Shown here: positions 20,387-29,900 of the stretch, in pieces
How positions within the stretch are numbered: the first letter of the stretch is position 1
Layout of the letters: the number at the start of each line of letters is the position of its first letter
NCBI GenBank assembly: GCA_949130485.1
Contig: OX422186.1
Location: 1,095,313 to 1,159,312, forward strand
Reading direction: 5' to 3'
DNA from: Agelas oroides
Taxonomy: Eukaryota; Porifera; Demospongiae; Agelasida; Agelasidae
Length of the DNA stretch: 64,000 nucleotides
Position numbers and translations under genes: made by a program
Notes under the pieces: model-generated
Told to the model about the DNA's origin: nothing
Database searches by the model: none
The model's input: only the letters and a program-made list of their open reading frames with translations

Positions 20387-20565
20387 TGCTGGGTCTGACC
20401 TTCATCCTTCTACTCCAGCTCTGGGTCGGATGGACATTCCTAAACTCACAAATGGAACGGGCAGGCGGTAATCTACAGGAACCACCCCGAAAGAAAACTA
20501 GCAAGAAACCCGACTCCAAGAAGAACGACAAGACCAGCAAGTCAACCAAGCCCAAGACATCTTGA
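11889..20565 (+). CDS. TRAM1: translocating chain-associated membrane protein (TRAM), 12 exons, complete
   Basis: Exons: 11889-12026, 12344-12419, 12767-12906, 13819-13935, 14238-14296, 14462-14492, 15214-15267, 17273-17343, 17538-17648, 18588-18659, 19302-19460 and 20385-20565. All have GT-AG sites and consistent phases, giving 402 aa (human TRAM1 is 374). Family landmarks: [17 protein letters not shown] at the N-terminus, [80 protein letters not shown], then a Lys-rich cytosolic tail. TRAM is a multi-spanning TLC-domain protein of the ER membrane. It helps signal peptides and membrane segments enter the Sec61 channel. Exon 11 holds an unusual Pro- then Glu/Gly-rich insert coded by simple-sequence DNA, before [11 protein letters not shown]. 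The introns are crowded with microsatellites. TRAM1 and TRAM2 probably cannot be separated in this lineage, so the symbol is approximate. Confidence 0.93.
12027..12152. repeat. (GT)n microsatellite at the TRAM exon 1 donor
   Basis: The GT repeat begins at the splice donor itself (CCACAG|GTGTGTGTGT), so the 5' splice site of TRAM intron 1 is part of the microsatellite. Interruptions are GTGAGGGT and GTGAGTGT. Confidence 0.95.
12506..12766. repeat. (CCCT)n and mixed CT tract before TRAM exon 3
   Basis: CCCT units (12506-12549), then CT-rich sequence up to the acceptor at 12766. Its first part is duplicated at 13404-13550, including CTACATTTTGTGTCTCCTCC and the following CCATTTCCCTTTCTCCCTCT. 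Confidence 0.9.
12960..13250. repeat. three copies of a GAGCAAGCATCCATGG motif
   Basis: Near 12977, 13088 and 13218 the sequence repeats a GAGTAAGCATCCATGGATG / GAGCAAGCGTCTGTGGCTG / GAGCAAGCATCCATGGGTA block, the first two followed by TTGCAGCTCA. Spacing is about 110-130 bp. It lies in TRAM intron 3 and has no known function. Confidence 0.5.
13309..13658. repeat. direct repeat of about 85-95 bp around a CCCT tract
   Basis: 13309-13403 and 13575-13658 share TATACAGTAGTG, GGTGAGAGTTTGT and CTGGTCTTCCATACCTCTAA. Between them lies a second copy of the CCCT/CT-rich tract of 12506-12640, so this looks like a small segmental duplication inside TRAM intron 3. Confidence 0.75.
13958..14130. repeat. 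(CTGT)n microsatellite
   Basis: CTGT/CTGC repeat in TRAM intron 4, followed by CT-rich sequence up to the exon 5 acceptor. Confidence 0.9.
14509..14815. repeat. (CCT)n and (CCCCTCCT)n tract in TRAM intron 6
   Basis: About 300 bp of CCT and CCCCTCCT units starting 16 bp after the exon 6 donor. The proline/leucine/serine and poly-Arg frames across it are artefacts. Confidence 0.95.
15056..15118 (-). ncRNA. degenerate hammerhead ribozyme copy
   Basis: On the minus strand this 63-bp block aligns with the hammerhead at 33672-33734. Stem I arms (GTGCAG/CTGCAC inner, GTCA/TGAC outer) and stem II (GGCC...GGCC) pair well. The catalytic core is mutated (CTGGTAA for CTGATGA, CAAAA for CGAAA), so it should be inactive. 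It lies in TRAM intron 6. Confidence 0.55.
15712..15815. repeat. imperfect (TGTAA)n/(TAATG)n repeat
   Basis: About 100 bp of degenerate pentanucleotide repeat in TRAM intron 7. Confidence 0.85.
16777..16815 (-). ncRNA. hammerhead-like core (retroelement type)
   Basis: The minus strand reads CTGATGA, a 6-bp stem II (GGCCAC/GTGGCC), then GAAAC, which is the conserved hammerhead core. Flanking stem I pairing is poor (about two pairs next to the core), and stem III would have to be formed by ACGT self-pairing as in dimeric forms. Penelope-like retroelements carry such motifs (established). Here the assignment is tentative. Confidence 0.4.
17709..18585. repeat. about 880 bp of (CCCT)n/(CCCCCT)n filling TRAM intron 9
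   Basis: Intron 9 of TRAM is almost nothing but CCCTCC/CCCCCT units, from 60 bp after the donor (17649) to the acceptor CCTTCAG at 18587. Only rare T-rich variants interrupt it (CCTTCC, CCCTCTCC). The 331-residue Pro/Ser/Leu frame and the 388-residue Gly/Arg/Glu frame on the other strand are by-products. Confidence 0.97.
19685..20275. repeat. 33-bp minisatellite, about 18 copies, in TRAM intron 11
   Basis: Unit of 33 bp, GCATCACTGTGCTGAACTTG plus AGTTTAGGGCGGG. Copies are identical except for one C-to-T change (GGGCGGGG to GGGTGGGG) in two units near the right end and a shortened last unit. Three frames remain open through it. The flanking TRAM exons join in phase without it, so it is treated as intronic. 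Confidence 0.97.
20339..20384. repeat. (CA)n tract forming the TRAM exon 12 acceptor
   Basis: The CA repeat ends ACACACAG directly at exon 12, so the 3' splice site is the edge of the microsatellite. Confidence 0.95.
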
Positions 20566-21461
20566 ATGAAGCCAATAGATGTATTAGTAGCATGAAAAAA
20601 GCCAATGATCTTTTTTTTTTTCTTTTTCTGCAATTATTGTACAGTAAACCTAGCCTTCTAGTTTCTGTACAGGTGGCTTTAATCTTTGGTGAGCTGATGA
20701 TTGATTTGAGCTCTTGAATGCTGTTTCACTATAAGGAAAGCAACCTGTATTACAGGTCATTCACTTAACATTATTTCATGACTGTGTTTCTCAATGGTGG
20801 TGCAAAACTGCGTGCTCTGTATATGGAAGGAAGTTGTATTATGAATGCCTCCCCCCCCTGCATGTTATAGTTTTACTATGAGTTGGCTGTATATAGCATG
20901 CAGTGGTTCAGCTTAGAGAAGGTTATCAGGACACTGTACCTCCCTCCCTCCCTAGCTGGGTCTTCCCTAGTTCCCTGAGGGGAAGGTATTATAGAGGCCC
21001 TCCTATCATTTACCATTAGTTGGCTCCTACCCTGATGAATTATTCAAACATCAGCAAAAGCATTAGGTTCAGTATGTAACTTTCAGCTATTTCTACTGTG
21101 CCTCAGCATTTCTCTGGAGTAGCAGGAATTGCTGAGGGGTGAGAGAACTTGGTTGTAGGGGCATGCATGCACTGGGGACAAAACCAAAAAAGCGACCACA
21201 AGAATTAAGGTGAGGGTGGTACATTAGGGAAAGTTTGCTCCTGAGCTATATAACAGTGGTGAAATAGTGATTTATAAAAGGCCGAGTGGTGTTGCTGCTA
21301 GGTTAGGTCACACACACACATTAGCTGTCACACATGCACAATGCAAAAACCAGCAGTGTATGGTCTACTAGTTTCCCTTAGTCTGAGTTTTTCGGAGGTA
21401 GCTTGTGTGTAATGAGATCTGACCAACTTGGCGCCTTATGAGGTCAGTTTTCATAACTACT

Positions 21462-21555
21462 CCCTCCCTCCCTCCCTCCCTCCCTCCCTCCCTCCCTCCC
21501 TCCCTCCCTCCCTCCCTCCCTCCTTCCATCCCTCTCTCCCTCCCTTCTTTGCTCC
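21462..21555. repeat. (CCCT)n microsatellite
   Basis: About 70 bp of perfect CCCT followed by CT-rich sequence. Confidence 0.95.
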
Positions 21556-22262
21556 CCTCCCTCCTTTCTCTCCTAGATGTATTAACATAACCCCAGTGCT
21601 ACCCCTGTCTTCAGACTATCTTTGCATGAACAATCAATGAACTGCAAAGAATAAAAAAAGGCACTCTGGTTACAACAACTGTTACTTTGCCTGAACGGTT
21701 CGTTCAATGTATCATCTTATTAGCTAATTCTAAGAGGTTTGTCGGTTCTCTCCTCCAGTCATGTATGTATATAGCCATTGTTCATCTCCAAAGAGGCTGC
21801 TCTATCATACACCTTCTTGGGTGTAGGCTAGTTCCACAATGTGAAGTGATGTTATAACCACCATCTGCCAGGTTAAAGTACTGAGTTAGCTTTCCTACAA
21901 TCTCTGGAGCTTCTTCTGCAAGCTAGCTAGCAAAGGTTGATGTTATGAGGTGAAAATAGAGAAAAGTGGGAAGCTAGCAGTCCCTCAGTAGCAGAATACT
22001 GGGTTTGATTCTTGCTGAATGCCGGTTTTTCCAAGCTTTCCCTTGTTCCACAAGGCAAGAGCACACAGGGATAGGCTCTTGGCAAGGCAAAACAAAGGCT
22101 GGTGAACAAGCAACCATCCTCAATAGCATTATGATTACTGTAGGGTTGTCATTGGACCTTGTGACAACTTGAGTCTCATTGGAACTAATTGATTGAGGTT
22201 TGTATATATACACACCACACACAAATACCTCAGGACATGTTATGCAGCATACGTAGCATACA

Positions 22263-22330
22263 ACTACACACACACACACACACAACACACACACACGCAC
22301 ACACACACACACACACATGCACACACACAT

Positions 22331-22422
<92 letters not shown>

Positions 22423-22424
22423 CC
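22263..22424. repeat. (CA)n microsatellite
   Basis: About 160 bp of CA repeat with rare CAACACA, ACGCACA and ATGCACA interruptions. Confidence 0.95.
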
Positions 22425-22820
22425 TCAACTAAAATTGTGCCTCTGTCCAGCAACACATACATAGCTAAGTTAGCAATATACCAGCCACAGTGGGTGAAGA
22501 GGGGCTTGTTATGCACATGGTTAAGTTGCATACGTAGCCAATTATGTGTATGGTAAATGGTCCATTATATTACATATGGTGTGCTTAATAATGCAAAGTA
22601 AACATTATTCATTTAGCTAGAGGTATTACTGGAATGCTGACACTTAGTTCAATTAGTTCACGTGAATGCTGACATCACCCAGGCCCTGCTATATCTATAA
22701 AAATAAAGAAGACTTCCTGGAGCAAGCATTTTTGATCGTGAAAACAGGCTCCTAGTTAGAAAGTTGATAGCTATATTGAACTAAACACGCCGCTCTTATC
22801 AAGCTATACCTGGAAGCAAA

Positions 22821-23866
22821 ATGAATAATAGAGTTGTCTATAGGGTGCCTTTAAGTTTAGCAAGAATAATGGTTAGGATAAAGCCATTCATGAGTGTCAA
22901 AGTACTTGGAGGTTTGCACAGCCGTGGCTTCTATAGAGAAGACAGCAGTTCTTCTCAGTTTTCGAGAGTTTGTGTGATTGGAAGTGGACCGGCAGGTTTT
23001 TACACAGCCCAGCAGCTACTGAAGGTACATTTACAGCATGTTGTTAGCTGACTATATATATAGATGATGGAAAGTAACATCTTAGTAATTAAAGAGTGAC
23101 ATTTTTAATCAAAAATACATTTGATATACACCTAGGTCAGTATACTGTATAAATTTACAAATTACAATCAATTTTTGGGGCAAAGCTACTGTCATCAGCA
23201 GATGTACTTCAAGAACTATGGGAGTATGTATGTATAACTGGTTATAACTTCTACAAAAGTATCTTTTGAATGTCTAAAGTATCTGAGCTAGCTACCTGCT
23301 CAGTTGTAAATGACTTTAAAAATGTCTCATAGCAGTTGGAATGAAAATAAGACAGTTTAGCGATAATTGATAATCCCTTTCCCTCCTATGTAACTTCTAG
23401 GTATTTGCTCTTGAATGTTTTGTTTATTGGGTCTAAATCTTAGAAGCTCAAGTTGCCAGCATTCCTTGTAGCTAGCAACACCTCCTCAAGTCAACTAAGC
23501 CCTACACTGTATTCCTCTCAAAGAGTGTACACTTGAATCTACAGGATTTTAATGTCAATGTAGCTACCCGGTATAATACTTGATGTTGCTTGCTTACAAT
23601 AATTGTGCAGAGAGAGCTAATTAGAAACCAATCACCAGTCGGGGATCCAGCTGGGAATTGAACCCAAGACCTTCTGAATACTAGTACTACAGTCACACGC
23701 TCTTACTATTGTTAGCCACTGGGACCATGTGACTGTAGTACTGGGACCATGTTATTGTTAGCCACTGGGACCCCTGGGCAGTAGAGCAGAAAACAAGTTA
23801 TAGCATTGCCTAGAGGTCCCAGCTAAATCTGAACTGATTCTCACTATACTCCAACTCCAGCTGAAT

Positions 23867-23915
<49 letters not shown>

Positions 23916-26900
23916 GTTTCACTTTTTCAGCACAACAGCTACCCAGTATGTATAGTATACTGTTTTTCCTACAGTACCATCCAACCATCTCAGTCGACAT
24001 CTTGGAAAGATTTCCGGTGCCATTTGGTCTTGTGAGATTTGGTGCTGCTCCAGACCATGCTGGAATCAAGGCAAGATACTGATGGCTTTCACAGAATCTG
24101 TGTATTTGATATTGTATATTTTGATACTTAGCCTTGCTTCTAGGCTCTCCTGCATCAGCCTGAGAGCCTGTCTTGAACCCAAGCATGCGTGGGTAATGCC
24201 TGAACCGAGAAGAAATTTAAGTACTGTGATGTCACATGAACTCTCTTGCTTCGTCACCTCATTAAAGAGAGATTGAAGTAAGCATTGTAGCTTCGTAGAT
24301 TCATTAGATATTCATGCATCTACGAAGCACGTATGAGCCCCAAGTTCAGCGATACGGCGCTTCGAATGCAGCAATGCGGTCGAAATATGCGACGGAATAA
24401 CCTTCGATTTCTACATAGGACTGCCACATATACATATAACAACATACACAGAAATGACACAGCATTATCCAGAATATATAATTAAGTCTAAGTGATTCAG
24501 AGCCCTCACACTGACCAATCAAATTCAAGCATTTCATAATTAAGTGACAGTGATCTTTTCACGAGTCTAGGAACAAGGCTAATCATTATATAAACAAGTA
24601 AGGTTTGGCAAAATGTGTTTGTTGCACTACAAGCGGTGCACTCCCTACACATATGACCATATAAGGAAGAGAGGTAGTTAGTAGTGTTATTGTCCAGAAA
24701 GTGCCAACTGTTGTTTTTCTATAGATTGCCAGTTGTTATTTTGTTAGTGCAAATGAAATACAAATGATACTGCTTTTCTACTTCACTTAGTATGTATAGC
24801 ACAATGAATCATATCTTACTTTGTACACTGTTTAAATGGTATGTATAGCTCAATTGTAAACTGCTTCCTATTCTACGTATGACAGAATGTAACTCACAAG
24901 TTCACACAGCTGGCCCATTCAGGAAGATGCCAGTTCATTGGCAATGTTGCTCTGGGAAGAGATGTGACTCTTTCCCAACTAAAACCATTCTATAATGCCA
25001 TAGTTCTGGTAAGTTAGGTTATTCATGACAAAACAGGTTTTTTGAGAAGTCATGAATATTGGCAATGATTTTCTGTGTACAGGCTTATGGTGTTCTTGAT
25101 GACAAGAAGTTGGGGATTCCAAGAGAGGTAATCAATCATCTAAACGAGTCCTTCTCTAGAAATTGTTAAGCCTGCAGCTGTCCGAAAAACAAAAACACTT
25201 TTAGGTGATCTTGTGAGGGAAACATACAAGCGCTAAAACAGTGGCCTCATTCCCAGGCTACCTTATTGGGAGATAGCCTGGAAATAAGGCTATGTACTGC
25301 TCCTAGAAACACTCACATGCAAGGTTTTACTGAGAACTGATATGGGTTTTTGTTTGAAAATGGAGAAGTTATAGTTAGTAACCCTGATGGTGGTCTAAAA
25401 TTAGATTGACCATATATAGATGACTTGGCCACATCAATGCTGGTTATACTTTATTGACCTTTAGACTCTAATAATGGATCTCCTGGCTGTCATTGGCATA
25501 AATTTCATTACTAGAAATGTAGTCTAGCTATAAAGTAAAGTGAGTGGGGGTATGTTGAACTGACAGTATTTGTAAATTCTATGTATATCTTTCGCATGCA
25601 CCTATGTTGGTGTGTTTCATGATATTTAATAATAATAATAATAATAAAGGGGGCCGGCTAGCTTAGAGCATATACGTGTGTCAATGATTGATTTAGACTA
25701 GCAGTGCACATAGGTTATTGGCATTGTGTCATGCTACCAATAGGACTTATTTAGCCTCGATCCCACGCCCTCCCACCATCCAGTTTATGATTGCTTCCAG
25801 TTATTCAACAACCTGATGGTTGGAAGGCATGAGAATGAGGCTAAGATATAAACAGTAGCTAACACTCTTGGATAAAGTTATGGTGTGGATGGTCCACTAT
25901 ATAGTAACATCTATGTAACTCTTCTCAACAGAAGTTGTCTGGTATTTATTCAGCACAAAGTTTTGTGGGATGGTACAATGGAATGCCAGAGCATCAGATG
26001 GTATGTTATGTCTATATAATGACAGAAAGCGTTCATTTCACAAACAATGTATTATCGGTTCAACTATCTTCAATACTATTAGGTACAAATACAATCTGCT
26101 TGGTTTTGCATACCAGTAGTTAGCTGGACACCAAAACCAGTGTGATTGGTACAATAAGGTCATAGTGAAGTTCTCCACACTAAGGTGCTCACATGTATTA
26201 ACAACAGATGTTTCTGTGTTTCTCCTTGTATCAGCTCAATCCTCACTTGTCAGGTCATACTGCGGTTATCATTGGTCAAGGCAATGTTGCCATCGACATT
26301 GCAAGGATACTGCTTACACCCGTTGATATCTTAAAGGTGAAAATAATATGTTGAATCATGCTTGTGAGGTGCATTTTGATACCTCAAAGGTTGTCTTACA
26401 CAGTTGATAACTAGGAAGATGCTTCATCATCGTGGGGCAAGCCGAGTGAGCGGCACATTGTTAGTCTCGGTCCCAGACCCAAAACCAACCCCGGCACGGA
26501 TCACTTTCAGTATCGCACGCAGGTGCGTTATACTGGAAGCGATATACACGCCAGATGAGGTTTGGGGACGAGACTATGCCATTGTATGCCCTGATTTCAT
26601 ATTTTTCAGGGCATACAATTCATGCATGTAGCTTTAGCAGAAGGGTTGTCATCCACTGTTACGGTTGATACTAAAACTACAGCATGTAAAGCCATATCCA
26701 GTTTTGTCAGATGCACATTTTGTGAAGCCAGTTGAACAGTCTCGTTCCCAGGTCTTCCCACTATTAAGGGGTAATTACTTTGTGTTGAATCGTGAAGGTG
26801 CATTTTACATCTCAAAAGCTTGTGTTATAGCTACATCACACACTTGATAAATTTAAAAGCCAAAGTGAGGTTTATTGGATAAGGGATTTGTATGAAGCCG

Positions 26901-29900
26901 ATGAAGAGCTTTGTTCTCAGGCCTTCTTACTGTCCAGATTTTACCATTCACAGTATGCAAACAGAGGCTGACAAAACCTGGGTGGTAGGAAGGCCTGGGG
27001 ATGTGGCTACTACTGATAGAATCCATCCTTTCTTCACTAGAGAACAGACATTTGTGACCATGCTCTTGAAGCTTTGAGCAAGAGCGATATCCGGAGGGTG
27101 CACATGATTGGACAAAGAGGCCCCCTACAGGCTACACTCACGTCCAAAGAATTGAGGGAGTTATCAAGACTACGCGGCTGCCAGCCTCATCTTTGCAGAG
27201 AGGATTTCACTGCAATTGGAAGATTGGTAGATAGTAAGCACAGGACAGAATGCTTACGGCTTACAACCACATGCACTTTGTTGTGTGTTCATTAATGATA
27301 TTGATGAATCTGGTACATGCAATTTACGGTTTACCAAGTCTTTCTGCAGTGTTCATTATCCACAGCTGTATGACCTGCTTCGTTTACAGGTTTGCCTAGA
27401 GCTCGCAAAAGATTGACCCTTCTAATGATGCAAATAGCAAAGTAAGCATTACTGTTTGTACCAAACTGGAATAAGACCTTTGATCTATCTCTCTTTTTCT
27501 TCTCCAAGTGAGCAAGCTTCACTACGCCAAGGAGAGAAGCAGTGGGGACTCAGGTTTTTCAGAAGTCCAGTCGAATTCCATGCAGACAGCAGCGACCACA
27601 AACGTGTTTCTGGCATCACATTGGAGATCAACCAGGTGAACTACGAGTATGGAATGTGATATCTGAATACATTAACAGATGGAACTTTGTAACTCATAAC
27701 CGCACCTATGCTTGATATGTGTGCATACCACTTGCTACGTACTGTAGCATTGTACTTAGCATCGTTCCCAGGCTACATTGCAGTGTAGTGCATAAGCTTA
27801 TACACTGTATCTTTATGTATTGTTTACTCCTATGGTTATTGTCCTCATATAGATGGATAAAGTGCTTGCATTTGAGTGTTGTGGAAATAGTTAGTTACCA
27901 CAAACAACACGTTTTGTTACTTCACCATACTGATAAGTGACCTTTGTGCTTTTGTAGAATAATAGGTTGGAATCTTGTGAAGTCACCGGAACTGGGACTT
28001 ACGAACTGATGAATTGTAGCATGGTAAGCAACATACTCAGAACAATGAAATTACTGGTAGAGATATGTAGGTCATGTGAATGGGGAATTTTACGGGACTT
28101 GACCAAATTCCGTGAAGCTGATATCTGCATGCTTTGATGTATGATATCCATTGCTAACTCCATTCATAACCATGAATGCATCCCACGTATTCAAAGGGAC
28201 ACTGTTTTGATGGAGGAGTTAAGTGTAGTTGTGTACATTGGCAATACTGCAATAGGAGGGTTGGGGGGGGGGGAGGTGGGGGTTGTATAGTAACTGACTT
28301 GTTATCATACTGTAGCAATGCCAGCTCCTCGTCCACTTCTTGAACGTCATGTTACCGTGTGTTGCGATATACAATGATAGATCGTGGACTTTCACGGTAT
28401 AGTTGGCATTTTGTTTCGATCACACTCTTGTATATAATCTTCTTCAGGAGTTGCCTGAAGAAGATTACCAGAGTGTGATTGAAACGTTGCAAAAAGAAAA
28501 AAATTTGCCAACTGTACCGTGAAGTCCAAGATCTATCATTGTATATCCAATTGGTATACAAGATTCAAAAAATACACAGAAGAACATTCAGCCATTTTCG
28601 AAACATTCATAAACAACCTTTCAGGCTCTCAATAACCCATCCTAGTCAATTGCTAAAGCAAAAGGCTTACACCTTGAAGTTATGAAGAGCTTGAAGACTC
28701 CACCGTGCATGCCATGCAGACCCAGTAACCCACCTCTCCCTGGCCTGTCTGTGACTGGAGCAGTGAACCTATCTGCCAGGGACATTGCTGGAAATGATGT
28801 CATGATGTTAAAAAGGATTTGTAACTCCACAAATGGCACTCACTGATTAAATAGCAATTACTTCCAGTCAAAACAACTATTTCGTAATCAAATTTATCGA
28901 GTTCTTGGGACTGTACCATTGCAACGTGCAAAGGACACCAACCCTAACGGTACCCCCCACATGCTATTTCCCAAAATTAAGTTAGTTTAGCCTGGAAGCA
29001 TTGAATGTACTAGTAACCTTGAGCATATCTAAATTAAATCAAAACCGCAGCACAGTAAAACCGCAGCACAGTAAAACTGCAGCACAGTAAAACCGCAGCA
29101 CAGTAAAACCACAGCACAGTAAAACCACAGCACAGTAAAACCACAGCACAGTAAAACCACAGCACAGTAAAACCACAGCACAGTAAAACCACTCATATGT
29201 TGAGTAGCAAGCACCAACACACTTCCCCTTCCCTCCTTCTATGTTAAAGCTATGTTTGTAGCTGCTGCTCATGGGTGGCACACCCATTATGCAGAAATCA
29301 AAACGGAAAGTAAATGCTTATGCTCTAGCAAACCATTTCTTTGTGCTCCCACATACAGGTAATCAGGAGTATAGGGTTTAAATGTTTGCCAGTTGATGAT
29401 AGCCTCCCGTTTGACACCACAAAGTGTGTTATACCCAACATCAGAGGCAGAGTTACCACTGGTAAGGCTGTAGAAACTAGCTGTCTTTGAATATAGTCAC
29501 CTTGATACAGCTCATAGCCCATGTAGTTAAGAATTCTCTCATTATTCAGCTCAGTCATGGTTTGGTTCAGTCACAGTTCAGCTCAGTCATGGTTTGACTC
29601 GGTCATGGTTTGACTCAGTCACAGTTCAGCTCAGTCATGGTTTGACTCAGTCATGGTTTGACTCAGTCACAGTTCAGCTCAGTCATGGTTTGACTCAGTC
29701 ACAGTTCATGGTTTGACTCAGTCATGGTTTGACTCAGTCACAGTTCATGGTTTGGCTCAGTCATGGTTTGACTCAGTCACAGTTCAGCTCAGTCATGGTT
29801 CAATTTAACAAGGCTAGCACAGTCACTGTCAAGGATGCTATAGTCATGGTCCTATGTACAATGGTCCATGTGTACCATGTACTCCGCTATTCTATTCTGC

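Larger units (their letters stand above)
20566..22820. other. gene-free interval between TRAM and FDXR
   Basis: No gene seen. It holds the presumed TRAM 3' UTR, a CCCT tract (21462-21555), a fragment CATGAACAATCAATGAACTG near 21627 that resembles the start of the hammerhead-bearing repeat at 33.6 kb, and a CA microsatellite (22263-22424). Confidence 0.5.

Noticed and set aside
28642..28839. Minus-strand 65-codon frame between FDXR exons
   Set aside because: Starts without a conserved context, matches nothing I know, and FDXR exons 10 and 11 join directly (NCSM to VIRSIGFK).
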